Source: Defluviitaleaceae bacterium
GTDB lineage: Bacteria > Bacillota > Clostridia > Lachnospirales > WQUN01
Direction: 5' to 3'
Length of the DNA: 62,307 bases
Assembly (NCBI GenBank): GCA_009781725.1
Contig: WQVF01000014.1
Span: 1 to 62,307 of the forward strand
This document shows, one piece after another, positions 1-10,062 of the stretch. How positions within the stretch are numbered: the stretch's first letter is position 1; every line of letters starts with the position of its first letter. The translations under genes were made by a program, and so were the position numbers. The notes below the pieces were generated by a model. It was given only the letters and a program-made list of their open reading frames with translations. It ran no database searches and was not told where the DNA came from.

Positions 1-3000
1 AATATAGCCGGTGATGACGGCGGTGGTTTGTGGATACCCAATGTTTGCCCTATCTACACAATTGTACCGTTCTTCAGCGACATCCCATTGGCAGAGGAAT
101 TTGTAACCCGCCCCAATGAATTCCGTAATAACCGAAGACTAACAAACGTTAATATAAGCGGCAATACAGCCACAGGCAATGTAGCTGCTGTTCCACCACC
201 AGCATCACCAGATGATTACACTGGCTTTGGCGGTGGAATATGGCTAGGGCGTGGCCTGGAATTATATCTTATAAATAGTACCGTTGTGTCCAACAATGCC
301 GGCCGCAATGGTGGAAGCGTATTCTTACATGCTGGGGTTGTCGCCGACCCTGGCACCAACACTCTTACCATAGCAGGCGGGTATCTAAGCGGTAGTGCCC
401 AAAGAGGTGGCGGTGTGTTTGTATCCGGAGGCGTAGGAGATGTTAACGGCGCAACATTTAATATGCAGAGTAACGTACCCGCAATACCAGGCGGCTCCGC
501 TGCAGTTAGCACCGGCCCCCCAACAATCGGCAACCCAGCCGGCTCGCCATTTGCTAGAGGCGTGGCCACTTATGATGGCGGCGGTGTATATGTACAGGGC
601 GGTACAACGGCGACCAACGCAGGAACATTTTACATGCATACTGGTTCTGTCGGGGCCGCTAACGCAGATGGTACCCGCAGGGGCAGTATTGCCCATCGAA
701 ACGGCGGTGGATTATTCCTTGGTTCACCACAAGTAACCGGTGGCCAGTTCGCACAATTCAATATGCCTGGTACCGCTTCCCGTAGTTTTATTGGTAATGA
801 CGCAGACGGCGGTTTGATAACACCAACACCAATTTTGACACAAGGTAGAGGCGGCGGTATTTTTATACCTCAAAATTATCCTGCCATTACCTTACCGGCT
901 AATACAAGCATCAACCATAACCATGCCCGTTGGGGCGGTGGTGTTTGGATAAGTCCACATCATAACCTAACCATGGGAACCGGCGGTGCAATCCGCGGTA
1001 ATTCAGCTGTCAACGATGGCGGCGGTATATTTGTATCAGGAGGACCAATCGCATCGGTAAACGGCGCAACATTTACCATGAATGGTGGAATCATTGGCGG
1101 TGCAACTGCTGTAGACGCCAACGTAGCCCATCGTGGCGGCGGTGTATTTGTACAACACGGCAGCACAGGTACAACTAACAACCACGGCGTATTTACATTC
1201 AACAATGGTGACGTTAGAGGTAATCGAGCCATAGTAGCAGGTGGCGGAGTGTTTGTAGACGATGGGGAAGCAATGCCAGGCAGCGGTTTAGCAGGCGCAC
1301 TGGTTTTTGCGGAAGCATATGCCAGATATTTTGAGTACCATGGCTATCATATCGGCCATTTTACTGCATACTCAGAATACAACGACTACGACGGTTTTAT
1401 AGGATATGCATCAGATGAGATTGACTATGATGGTTATATTGGGTATGCGCCAGCACCAGTAGGGATTACCCCCTTCAGCTTCGGCGGTAGCGGCGGTGTG
1501 TTCACAATGGCTGGGGGCCATATCCGTTACAATACAGTAGGCAGCAGCGTTGTAGACGGTGATGGCGGCGGTGTATGGGTAGCCAACTACGCATATTTTA
1601 ATGCAAACGGTGTAACCTTTAACAACAACCAAGCCCAATGGGGCATGGGCGGCGCAATCTTCTCAGCGCGCCACGAATACCGTAGTCCTTTGCTACGAGT
1701 TCTCCCTGGTTGGGCAGGCGCAGCAAACACCCTTGCGTACAGTAATATACTACTTACAGGGGTAAGCAACTTTACCAACAACAGCGCGAGTACTCTAGAA
1801 ACCCCTCCGACTAATGCCACAGCGGCAATTGCCAGCACTCTTTTCGGAACAACCAGCGGCGGGGCCAGCATCACTCACCCACTCAACAACTATGATATTA
1901 ACTTTATATTCCTGGATACAGATGTGCCTTTCACATTCATAAAATTTGATGACTATAACAATGAGCCATTGGGGGGTGCCGTATTCGAGCTCCATAGGCG
2001 AGGCACAAATATTTCCCCTGGTGTGTACAACTGGACCCTTGTCAGTACCCAAACCAGTTCCAGCGTGGCAGCTACTTTGGGCCAAGTAAGCTTTGTCTTT
2101 TCCTCAGACGCAGTATATAGGATAACGGAAACAGTATTACCTACGGTGGCAGGTGCTACGTTTATAATGCCATCTGGGCATTGGTATGTAACTGTTGTTA
2201 ATAGTGTGATAACAAACCCCGGCGGGTTGCCTTCCCGGTCAACACCCCTTCAAGCGGATACGCCAGAGTTTATTGCGGGGGTTGGAAGTCTGCCCCCACG
2301 ACTACCCAACAGGCGACACTTGCCTGACTGGCGTCGTCTTAACTATGCCATTAATATCCATCAACCTGCGCCGGACCGTATAATTATCCACCCTGCAGGT
2401 GCCCCCGGCATTACAGAAGGGCCTGGGCCATCAGGTTCGGGAATATTCAACCTAGTAGTCTCTGACCCGGTCAACGGTAATCCTCCAGCATATGTAGGTC
2501 GGACAATTACGACGCTACCTATCTTAGTGCCTACTTTATTGGCTTCACCCGCTGGTCAGCATAGGATTGCAATAAACCGTGCGGTATCAATAGAGGCGGC
2601 ACCCGGTCAGGATATTTTCCTGCGTATGAATGTGCCTAACAGTACTAACACTACAAATAATCTACCCTGGGGTACTCCTCCTACAACTCTTGGACGACAC
2701 TTTATCATATACCCAGGCGGAAACTTGACCCTTGGCGGCGTTGGTAGTGGTAATCTTATCTTAGATGGTAACCGAGCAGCAGTCACAGGGAATCGTGGTG
2801 GTGTTGGCGTTGCCAGTGTTGCTCCGGCAAGCGTAGCGCAACTTACGATGCGTGCAGGCAGTACAATACGCAACTGTCGTGCCACAGAAGGCGGTGGTGT
2901 GCATCTAAGTGGTAATAATGCCTCCTTTACTATGTATGGTGGTACGATAGGCGGAACATATACATTTACTCCTGGTGCAGGCACAGTAGTTTCCGTAGCC

Positions 3001-5052
3001 CAGCATAACTATGCAACCACTGGCAGTGGAGTGTTTGTTGGAAATGGGGCAACATTTACTATGGCCCAGCCTGCTTCTGGTACGGGTGGGGTAATTTCGG
3101 GTAATACAAACGGTGGTGCCGGCGGCGGTGTTGCAGTAATTGGCAATACCGGTGTAAACACTGTGTTTAATATGCATTTCGGGTTAATATCCGGTAATGT
3201 TTCCACTGGAGGTGGGGCCGGCGTAACTAATATTGGAAGCGGAGGCGGAGTATTTGTTTTTGGAACCCATGGGATTATCAACATGCATGGGGGAACTATT
3301 CAGCACAACTATACCCCATCGTGGAGTGGTGGCGGAATAAACCTTAACGGTGGTGCTACTGGTACTATGCATAGTGGCTATATTCAAAACAATCGAGCCA
3401 GAATCTCCGGCGGCGGCGGGGTTGCGGTGCGTTATGACAGTACATTTACAATGAATAACGGCACTATACGCAATAATGCATCTATTATCGGCGGTGGTGT
3501 GCTGTCTTATAATCGCGGCCTGTTTACTATGAACAATGGCGTTATATATAGTAACACTGTCCACATGGGAGGTGCAGGTATTCCTGCCTTCGGCGGCGGC
3601 GGTCTTGCTGTAATTGCCAATTCCAGAGGATATATGCATGGCGGCACTATCCGTGACCATGTAGTTAATTTGCCCGGAGGGTTAGGCTATGGCGGCGGTG
3701 TGCTGATTGGTTTGATTTCTGGTTTCCCAGGGATTCATCAGGATGGTGTCAACAGTTTCACCATGACCGGCGGTTATATAATCAATAACGAAGCCCGATA
3801 TGGCGGAGGCATACACCTACCAGGCGGTCCGTTTATTGCGGGAGGCACATATAATCACAATCGCGTTGTCATGAACGGCGGGACTATTAGAGGCAACGAC
3901 GCCAGGCGCTACGGTGGTGGCATAAATGTTATACAAAACGGTATCTTTAACATGAGTGCAGGCACAATAGGTGGTATGCGTCCTGGAGGTCTCCTACCTC
4001 TTGACCCCAATCCCAACGCTAATACCGCTGATTATGGCGGCGGCGTGCGGCTGACAGGGGGTGCTCAATTCAACCTCTCAGGGACCGGTGCCAAGCGCAT
4101 TATAGGCAATGTGGCTGAATATAGTGGCGGTGGCGTATGGGTAGCACTTAATTCCCATATGCGGATGCATCGAACCCCGACACCAGCCGCAACCAACTTG
4201 CATGTCTCATACAATATAGCAGGCTATATGGGTGGCGGTATTTACACAATGGATAGGGGCACTTCTCCTAACGATTATCCTAATCCGTTGCCGACCACCG
4301 CCGGGGTATCAACTCTTTATCTTAACCTTACTCTTAATGCGGATACGGTATTTGAGGGCAATAGTGCAAGCTTCCTTGCAATACCGCCCAATAATCTGCT
4401 TCCCCCATCTTTGCCACTGACGGTGTTGCCAAACATCGCATGGAATACAACCACTCCAACATTGCCGGATATGGGGCATCATCACCCAATAAACAATTTT
4501 GATATAAACTTTAGAAGCCAGCTAATATCCTTCCAGTTTACGAAAACCGACAATGCAATCACCCCACAAACTGGTGCACCTCTACCAGGGGCTATCTTCC
4601 AGCTATATAGGCGCGCAGATGCAGTATCACCTTGGGTATCCGTTGGCTTGCCTGTAACAAGTGCCGCAAACGGAGTGGTAGCGTTTAACCTAACCCCAGC
4701 CGGACAGTATCGCATAGTGGAAGTTTTGGCACCATCAGGCTATGACACACCCTTTGGATATTGGATATTGGATGTGACAGTGGTAAGTGGCGCGCTTACT
4801 GTTACCGGTGTGACCAGCCATGGTGGCAACCCGCCCTTTGTGCGGCATCCCGCCAATACAGGCAACTGGTATGTTGGCAACAGACCAGGCATAAACCTAC
4901 CTATGTCCGGTGGTTTTGGAGCGGCGCAATTTGCCGTAACCGGTAGCGCGATTATTGTCGTCGCAGCAGTAGGGGCATTGGCAGTTGCATTCACAGCTAA
5001 GAGGAAAAGGGCTACAAAAGCGGTGGCCAGATATAATCGTACAATGGATTAA
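1..5052 (+). CDS. Giant cell-surface repeat protein, LPMSG-anchored (5' end outside the window)
   Basis: The frame is open from base 1, so the true start lies upstream; about 1683 residues are visible. The sequence shows two similar halves. Each is a long block of repeats of the form GGGVFV..GATFTM..GTI.GN.A, the pattern of right-handed beta-helix and polymorphic-membrane-type adhesins. Each block is followed by one SpaA/CnaB-like domain (near 1927-2200 and 4531-4830; both begin with FTF/FQF-x-K and contain an LGGAVFEL or LPGAIFQL core). The C-terminus has LPMSG (4897-4911), a hydrophobic segment and a KRKR tail, the layout of a sortase signal with S in place of T. A tyrosine-rich insert with YDGFIGYA and YDGYIGYA lies near 1375-1455. 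The likely role is a wall-anchored adhesin or stalk; the ligand is unknown. No sortase gene is in the window. Confidence 0.85.
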   Translation, partial: NIAGDDGGGLWIPNVCPIYTIVPFFSDIPLAEEFVTRPNEFRNNRRLTNVNISGNTATGNVAAVPPPASPDDYTGFGGGIWLGRGLELYLINSTVVSNNAGRNGGSVFLHAGVVADPGTNTLTIAGGYLSGSAQRGGGVFVSGGVGDVNGATFNMQSNVPAIPGGSAAVSTGPPTIGNPAGSPFARGVATYDGGGVYVQGGTTATNAGTFYMHTGSVGAANADGTRRGSIAHRNGGGLFLGSPQVTGGQFAQFNMPGTASRSFIGNDADGGLITPTPILTQGRGGGIFIPQNYPAITLPANTSINHNHARWGGGVWISPHHNLTMGTGGAIRGNSAVNDGGGIFVSGGPIASVNGATFTMNGGIIGGATAVDANVAHRGGGVFVQHGSTGTTNNHGVFTFNNGDVRGNRAIVAGGGVFVDDGEAMPGSGLAGALVFAEAYARYFEYHGYHIGHFTAYSEYNDYDGFIGYASDEIDYDGYIGYAPAPVGITPFSFGGSGGVFTMAGGHIRYNTVGSSVVDGDGGGVWVANYAYFNANGVTFNNNQAQWGMGGAIFSARHEYRSPLLRVLPGWAGAANTLAYSNILLTGVSNFTNNSASTLETPPTNATAAIASTLFGTTSGGASITHPLNNYDINFIFLDTDVPFTFIKFDDYNNEPLGGAVFELHRRGTNISPGVYNWTLVSTQTSSSVAATLGQVSFVFSSDAVYRITETVLPTVAGATFIMPSGHWYVTVVNSVITNPGGLPSRSTPLQADTPEFIAGVGSLPPRLPNRRHLPDWRRLNYAINIHQPAPDRIIIHPAGAPGITEGPGPSGSGIFNLVVSDPVNGNPPAYVGRTITTLPILVPTLLASPAGQHRIAINRAVSIEAAPGQDIFLRMNVPNSTNTTNNLPWGTPPTTLGRHFIIYPGGNLTLGGVGSGNLILDGNRAAVTGNRGGVGVASVAPASVAQLTMRAGSTIRNCRATEGGGVHLSGNNASFTMYGGTIGGTYTFTPGAGTVVSVAQHNYATTGSGVFVGNGATFTMAQPASGTGGVISGNTNGGAGGGVAVIGNTGVNTVFNMHFGLISGNVSTGGGAGVTNIGSGGGVFVFGTHGIINMHGGTIQHNYTPSWSGGGINLNGGATGTMHSGYIQNNRARISGGGGVAVRYDSTFTMNNGTIRNNASIIGGGVLSYNRGLFTMNNGVIYSNTVHMGGAGIPAFGGGGLAVIANSRGYMHGGTIRDHVVNLPGGLGYGGGVLIGLISGFPGIHQDGVNSFTMTGGYIINNEARYGGGIHLPGGPFIAGGTYNHNRVVMNGGTIRGNDARRYGGGINVIQNGIFNMSAGTIGGMRPGGLLPLDPNPNANTADYGGGVRLTGGAQFNLSGTGAKRIIGNVAEYSGGGVWVALNSHMRMHRTPTPAATNLHVSYNIAGYMGGGIYTMDRGTSPNDYPNPLPTTAGVSTLYLNLTLNADTVFEGNSASFLAIPPNNLLPPSLPLTVLPNIAWNTTTPTLPDMGHHHPINNFDINFRSQLISFQFTKTDNAITPQTGAPLPGAIFQLYRRADAVSPWVSVGLPVTSAANGVVAFNLTPAGQYRIVEVLAPSGYDTPFGYWILDVTVVSGALTVTGVTSHGGNPPFVRHPANTGNWYVGNRPGINLPMSGGFGAAQFAVTGSAIIVVAAVGALAVAFTAKRKRATKAVARYNRTMD

Positions 5053-5082
5053 AAAGCTGGATATATAAAGCAAAGCAATACG

Positions 5083-5121
5083 AAAAAGGCTTGAATTCCT
5101 GTGAGGAATTCAAGCCTTTTT
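5083..5121. terminator. Bidirectional intrinsic terminator
   Basis: A perfect 17-bp stem (5083-5099 with 5105-5121) closes a TGTGA loop, with an A-run on the left and a T-run on the right. It lies between the converging surface-protein gene and the UroD-like gene, so it can end transcription from both sides. The remaining bases up to 5173 show no gene. Confidence 0.9.
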
Positions 5122-5173
5122 GTATAATAATGAATAGTTGTAATTGCGCCGCCCCGCGCTCTCCAGCTTTGTA

Positions 5174-6256
5174 TTAATACCGCCCCAACTCCAACCCCTT
5201 CTCCATAAAATACCGCAACGTATCATATTCCACGGTCTTTGGAATGGAATGGTCACTATGGAGACAATATCCATAGCCTTGTTTGACTATTGGTATTTTG
5301 GCTTCAAGCTCACGGTCAATCGTAGCGCGGTCATTGGAGTAGAGGGCACGCACATCTATCCCGCCCATTAGACTCAACACATCCCCATAGTCTTTATATA
5401 TCCTGAGCAAGTCCATTCCGGCTTTGATTTCAATGGCTTGCAAGCAGTCAACCCCAGCTTCTACTATGCCAGGGAGCAAGGGCTCAACAAAGCCGCAAAT
5501 ATGCATAATAACGGGCAGCTTCCGCTCATGAGCAAAGCCGACAGTACGTTTGTGCGCGGGGAAAATCATTTCTTTATACATATCAGGGGACATAAAGGGC
5601 CTGTTCTTAAAGCCCATGTCTTCGTAGTACCAGATTCCGTCAGGCTCACCTTCCTGGGCAAAAAGAATCTCCTGCAATTGCAACGTCAAGTCACCATACA
5701 CCTTGACCATGTCATGTATCCAATCAGGGTCCAAAGCCATTCCCATCAGCATATGTTCATGTCCACAAATCGGATGCATCATTTCAAATACATTTACACC
5801 GGACCAGCAGAAGAATTTATTTTTTGCCTTTGCATGGGCCTTCGCTTCACGGTAGGCTTGGAAATTGATACGCCGTGAATCCACTTTTACCAACTTTTCT
5901 CGAACAGCTTCCCAATCTGACCGGGTCTTTACTGCAAAATCTACATGCTCTGGAGTAGAGTCATGTTTTTTATGGTGCCGAAGTACCGCTCCGTTTCCGT
6001 CTCTGATAAGTATTGTCTCTTCCGTTTCTTCCAGTATTTCCTCTTTAAAATCCAAATCCGCCACCGTACCAAATGGCCAGCACATTCTTAAGTCCAAGTC
6101 AAAGTGATCTTCCAGATATTCACCCTTGGCTACAAAACCACTATCTTCATAGTGTTTATGGGTGTCCGGCCAAAAATGCTCATATAGACCTACACAATCT
6201 GCCGGTTGCCGCTTGAGTATACGGCTAATGCGTTCATAACTTGTCAACTCTCTCAT
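5174..6256 (-). CDS. Uroporphyrinogen decarboxylase (URO-D)/MtaA-type family protein
   Basis: A 360-residue protein of the URO-D superfamily, which includes HemE and the zinc-dependent methylcobamide:coenzyme M methyltransferases (MtaA, CmuA). A candidate zinc motif HIC is at residues 252-254, with a further Cys at 271 (VDCLQ). This favours a corrinoid-methyltransferase-like protein over haem synthesis, and no haem gene is nearby. The ATG at 6256 follows AGGTGACG and lies only 6 nt after the stop of ftsW, so it is probably the last gene of the dcw operon and translationally coupled. That is an odd place for this family. The substrate is unknown; a role in wall synthesis would be pure inference. 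Confidence 0.8.
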   Translation of the reverse strand: MRELTSYERISRILKRQPADCVGLYEHFWPDTHKHYEDSGFVAKGEYLEDHFDLDLRMCWPFGTVADLDFKEEILEETEETILIRDGNGAVLRHHKKHDSTPEHVDFAVKTRSDWEAVREKLVKVDSRRINFQAYREAKAHAKAKNKFFCWSGVNVFEMMHPICGHEHMLMGMALDPDWIHDMVKVYGDLTLQLQEILFAQEGEPDGIWYYEDMGFKNRPFMSPDMYKEMIFPAHKRTVGFAHERKLPVIMHICGFVEPLLPGIVEAGVDCLQAIEIKAGMDLLRIYKDYGDVLSLMGGIDVRALYSNDRATIDRELEAKIPIVKQGYGYCLHSDHSIPKTVEYDTLRYFMEKGLELGRY

Positions 6257-6262
6257 TTTTCG

Positions 6263-7477
6263 TCACCTATCCTTTGCTTTTGTATATCTTGATATATTTA
6301 ATAGCACCCCGGCAAGCCCCATGCTCACCATCAAAGATGTACCGCCATAGCTGATAAATGGCAGTGTAACCCCAGTGTTGGGGATGCTGTTTGTTACAAC
6401 GGCGATATTTATCAAGGCCTGGACGCCAATAGCAAGCACAATCCCAATTGCAGTCATTGCAGCAAAAGTGCTGTGTGCGTTGAGGGCCACTTTTATCCCA
6501 CGCCATATGAAAATTCCGAACAATAAAAGAATCAGTCCAGAGCCTATAAGTCCTAATTCTTCAACTATAATAGCAAAAATGATATCATGGTGGGCTTCAG
6601 GCACAAAGGTAGCCTGGCGGCTCTGACCGATTCCGCTGCCGAAGAATCCCCCGCTTGCAATGGCATATAGTGATTGGATTACCTGAAACCCCCGGGTTTC
6701 GGAATAGGCCCATGGGTCCATCCAGGCCCTAAACCTGGCACCGCGAAAGCCATCACCGAAATTGGCATCATATATGAGGTACCCAACAACAGCAGCCACC
6801 CCAGCGGCACCCCCTACAATAAATCGCATAATATGAGGGCTCGCAATAAAAATCATGCCAAAACCTATAATTGCAACAATAAGCCCGGAGCTAAATCCGC
6901 CATACAGTACCAAAACAGTAATAACCCCAAGTACGAGGCCCATGACAAATAGCCCCTTCCATGTCGACAGGCGGTTAGGGGATTTATCAACCAAGTAAGC
7001 CAGCATAAAAATGGTTGCGGCCTTAGCTACCTCTGACGGTTGAAACCGCTGGATTATAGGAAACGGAATCCAACGCTGAGCACCATGACTTGCAAGACCT
7101 ATAAATACAACCGCAATCAGAAGCCCCAGGGTAATCAAGTATATAAGGGGAGCAAGCCGACGTATATGCTCATAACTGATATTGGCCATGAGATTCATAA
7201 GTATAAAGCCGCCGGCTGCCATAAGGCCATTGCGTCTTAGGAAATAGAAGGAGTCATTGTTAAACGCAACTCTATTAGAGGCCTCTACATAGCTTGCGGA
7301 AAATACCATAACCACCCCGATAAGGGTTAAAAGGACCACAACTAAATAAATTGTGTAGTCCATAGAGCCTACGGAGACGACTTGCTCTGGTTCCCGAGTT
7401 CTGGTTTTCGCAGGCCTAGGCCGGGTTTGTGAGCCGAAAGGCCGCTCGGCTTCTGCACTTCTGGGATATCTGACCAT
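6263..7477 (-). CDS. ftsW: FtsW/SpoVE family peptidoglycan glycosyltransferase (SEDS)
   Basis: A SEDS protein of 404 residues: a basic, proline-rich cytoplasmic N-terminus, then about ten membrane segments, with family motifs FQPSEVAKAA and SYGGTSL. SEDS proteins polymerise lipid II together with a class B PBP. I placed the start at 7477 because AGGAGGGGG lies at 7482-7490 just upstream. A longer frame to 7540 has no ribosome site and adds an unlikely leader. It follows murD and precedes the UroD-like gene. Position next to murD is where Bacillus has spoVE, so it may act in division, in spore cortex formation or in both. Confidence 0.9.
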   Translation of the reverse strand: MVRYPRSAEAERPFGSQTRPRPAKTRTREPEQVVSVGSMDYTIYLVVVLLTLIGVVMVFSASYVEASNRVAFNNDSFYFLRRNGLMAAGGFILMNLMANISYEHIRRLAPLIYLITLGLLIAVVFIGLASHGAQRWIPFPIIQRFQPSEVAKAATIFMLAYLVDKSPNRLSTWKGLFVMGLVLGVITVLVLYGGFSSGLIVAIIGFGMIFIASPHIMRFIVGGAAGVAAVVGYLIYDANFGDGFRGARFRAWMDPWAYSETRGFQVIQSLYAIASGGFFGSGIGQSRQATFVPEAHHDIIFAIIVEELGLIGSGLILLLFGIFIWRGIKVALNAHSTFAAMTAIGIVLAIGVQALINIAVVTNSIPNTGVTLPFISYGGTSLMVSMGLAGVLLNISRYTKAKDR

Positions 7478-7558
7478 AGTACCCCCTCCTGGTGAATGAC
7501 AAATTAAGAACAATTTGAGCGGCTTTATCATTAATGACAAAACCGGAAAAGTAAATCT

Positions 7559-8890
7559 TTATATTTCCTTTACATATTCCCGGAACAAATCCCCGCGCTC
7601 TTCGTAATCCCTAAACATATCCATGCTGGCACATGCCGGGGACAGCAGCACTGTCATACCAGGAGCTGCGGCTTGAGCTGCCATCTTTACAGCGTCTTGT
7701 AAGCTTTTTGCTTGCATGTACGGGGTGAAACGCTTTTCTTGGCAAGTCTTAATTATTTGAGGGGCTGTTTCCCCTATGAGTATCAATTGTGAGACTTTAT
7801 GTTCAAAGGCATCCACCCATGGGCCGAAATCCGCACCCTTGTCGTAGCCACCGCCGATTAGGATTATGGGTTTATTTATAGCCTTGATGGCTTTAGTTGC
7901 CGCATCAATATTTGTGGCTTTGGAATCATTATAATAATCTACGCCGCCAATGCATGTCACATACTCAAGACGATGAGGTACACCACCAAAAGCCTTAAGC
8001 CCCACAGCGATATCCTTCGGGGACGCTCCGGCACATAGTGCTAGAGCTGTTGCTGCCAAGGCATTTTCCGTCATCACGGATAGACCTTCCAAAGAGACTA
8101 TATACTCCTCCCCTCGGTTGCTATCCATTTTTGCATATATATTTCCGTTTCGTTGGTATACTCCCCAGGGTAGAACCACCTTTTCGCTAAACCATACAAT
8201 GGAGCAATCGGGTTTCATTTCCCGGGTAATATTGTTATCATAGTTTAGCACAGCAATGTCTGGATGTCTTTGGTTTTTGAAAATACGGGATTTCATTTCT
8301 ATATATGTTTCCATGTCTTTGTGGCGGTCCAGGTGATCTTCGGTCATATTAAGAACTGTGGAAATATTGGGCCTGAAGTCTACTGCTGTCTCCAATTGGA
8401 AGCTGGATATTTCCGCTACAACTAAACTGTCAGGGGTCAGATTTCTGACCATGGATGTGAGGGGAATCCCGATATTTCCCGCTACAATGGTCCTGGGGTT
8501 GTGGTGTTTCATTATTTCCCCTACCAAGGTTGTAACCGTAGTCTTCCCGTTGGTACCGGTGATAGCGATAACGGGGCATGGGGCTAGACGAAAAGCCAAC
8601 TCTGACTCCCCCCATACGGGGATGCCAAGGGCCTTGGCTTTTTCGATAAAGGGAAGATAAATGCTAAGGCCAGGACTTATTACAACCAGGTCAAACTCAT
8701 TTATAATTTTATCAGGGTTTTGGCCCAAATAAAGAGCAATTCCCCTCTCATGGGGATTATATGTCCAGTTGATGTTTTTATTAAGGTCTTGGGCAGTAAC
8801 TTCAGCACCGAGGTCACAAAGCAGTGCCGCCGCCGCCTGGCCACTACGGGCCATTCCACAGACCAGAACTTTTTTCCCTGGGAAATCCAT
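7559..8890 (-). CDS. murD: UDP-N-acetylmuramoyl-L-alanine:D-glutamate ligase
   Basis: A cytoplasmic Mur ligase adding D-Glu to UDP-MurNAc-L-Ala at the cost of ATP. The 443-residue product begins MDFPGKKVLVCGMARSG, the Rossmann-like UDP-binding start. The ATP loop GTNGKTT is near residues 112-118, followed by family motifs such as MTEDHLDRH and YNDSKATN. I chose 8890 because AGGAGGGCGT precedes that ATG; the longer frame to 8971 adds a hydrophobic stretch without a ribosome site. The 123 bases before it, after mraY, hold only a weak CACGAAA/TTTTCGTG hairpin, so it is probably cotranscribed with mraY and murF. Confidence 0.95.
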   Translation of the reverse strand: MDFPGKKVLVCGMARSGQAAAALLCDLGAEVTAQDLNKNINWTYNPHERGIALYLGQNPDKIINEFDLVVISPGLSIYLPFIEKAKALGIPVWGESELAFRLAPCPVIAITGTNGKTTVTTLVGEIMKHHNPRTIVAGNIGIPLTSMVRNLTPDSLVVAEISSFQLETAVDFRPNISTVLNMTEDHLDRHKDMETYIEMKSRIFKNQRHPDIAVLNYDNNITREMKPDCSIVWFSEKVVLPWGVYQRNGNIYAKMDSNRGEEYIVSLEGLSVMTENALAATALALCAGASPKDIAVGLKAFGGVPHRLEYVTCIGGVDYYNDSKATNIDAATKAIKAINKPIILIGGGYDKGADFGPWVDAFEHKVSQLILIGETAPQIIKTCQEKRFTPYMQAKSLQDAVKMAAQAAAPGMTVLLSPACASMDMFRDYEERGDLFREYVKEI

Positions 8891-9013
8891 ACGCCCTCCT
8901 ATCCGCCCATTATGGGTGATTCCATCACTAACCGAGCATGAAATAATCACCACAAAAAACACGAAAGGCACAAAAAATATTTTGGTTTTCGTGATTCATG
9001 CAGTTGTTTCGTA

Positions 9014-9988
9014 TTACAGCCCCTGCAATGCCAGATACCCCAACAAACATGCCATGGCCGTAACAACATAGAAAAATGCAACAACCTTTGTCTCAGGCCA
9101 TCCGTTTTTCTCAAATGCATGATGAATAGGGGCCATTTTAAAGAACCGCTTCCCCTTGGTCAACCTAAAATATCCCACTTGGATAATCACACTCAAAGAT
9201 TCGATTACATAAATAACGGCCACAATTACCAAAAACAAAGGCATTTGCAGCATAAGGGCAATCACGGCAACAAATCCCCCTAGGGCAAGTGACCCGGTAT
9301 CCCCCATAAAGAGCTTTGCTGGGTGGGAGTTAAACAGTAAAAATCCCAGCAGGCTGCCTACCGCAGCTCCGGTTACCGGCAGTACCGGCGATTCAAAAAC
9401 CCATGCAGCAAATAAGAAAAACGTAACAATAAGGGCCGTTACTCCCGCAGCAAGGCCATCCAGTCCATCAGTAAGGTTGGCACCATTGGTTGTGCCAAGA
9501 AAAATAAAGCAGGCAAAAACCGGGTAGAAAAACCCAAGATTAAGCTCCAATTCCGGGAAAAATGGAATAATCAGCACTGTAGAATAGCTGTCCAACGTTC
9601 GCCAATACAGCACAAAGACAACAGAGATTATTATCTGTCCAATGATTTTTTGGTATGCCCTGAGCCCTTTCGAATTGCGCTTTTTTATCTTCAAATAATC
9701 ATCGCAGAAGCCGATTATTCCAAAGCCTATTGTGACCAGTACAATAGCCATAGCTTCCGGGTTCCCACGCATAAACACTAAAGCAGCGAGCAGGAAACTG
9801 ATGATTATCATTATCCCGCCCATAGTAGGGGTACCGGCTTTTTTTGCGTGAGTTTCCGGCCCGTCGTCCCGTACATATTGCCCAAATTTGAGCTTTGTAA
9901 GGGAAGGTATAAGCATCGGGCAGAGCACGATATTGGCTACAAATGATATAAGTATCGCGTATACGGCTGTATTCATTGCATTATCCAT
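9014..9988 (-). CDS. mraY: Phospho-N-acetylmuramoyl-pentapeptide transferase (lipid I synthesis)
   Basis: A 324-residue polytopic membrane enzyme that moves phospho-MurNAc-pentapeptide onto undecaprenyl phosphate. Visible hallmarks are RDDGPETHAKKAGTPTMGG near the N-terminus, the DDYLK aspartates, NLTDGLDGLA, FMGDTGSLALGG and the PIHHAFEKNGWPE loop near the C-terminus. All are conserved in active MraY. A GGAGG lies about 13 nt before the ATG at 9988, slightly far. It sits between murF and murD as in many Firmicutes. Confidence 0.96.
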   Translation of the reverse strand: MDNAMNTAVYAILISFVANIVLCPMLIPSLTKLKFGQYVRDDGPETHAKKAGTPTMGGIMIIISFLLAALVFMRGNPEAMAIVLVTIGFGIIGFCDDYLKIKKRNSKGLRAYQKIIGQIIISVVFVLYWRTLDSYSTVLIIPFFPELELNLGFFYPVFACFIFLGTTNGANLTDGLDGLAAGVTALIVTFFLFAAWVFESPVLPVTGAAVGSLLGFLLFNSHPAKLFMGDTGSLALGGFVAVIALMLQMPLFLVIVAVIYVIESLSVIIQVGYFRLTKGKRFFKMAPIHHAFEKNGWPETKVVAFFYVVTAMACLLGYLALQGL

Positions 9989-10062
9989 CTTTTAATTCAT
10001 GCCTCCTTCGTCGGCAGAACAAATAGTTTGGTATGAAAATTTGCTTCAAAATTATTTCACAC

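Noticed and set aside
216-3660. Several minus-strand frames of 75-158 codons opposite the giant surface protein
   Set aside because: They follow the GGC/GGT-rich repeat pattern of the plus-strand gene and have no ribosome sites or recognisable domains.
5174-6256. HemE of a haem pathway
   Set aside because: The HxC motif and lack of any haem gene nearby favour the methyltransferase side of the URO-D superfamily.
7478-7540. N-terminal extension of FtsW
   Set aside because: It lacks a ribosome site, while a perfect one precedes the ATG at 7477.
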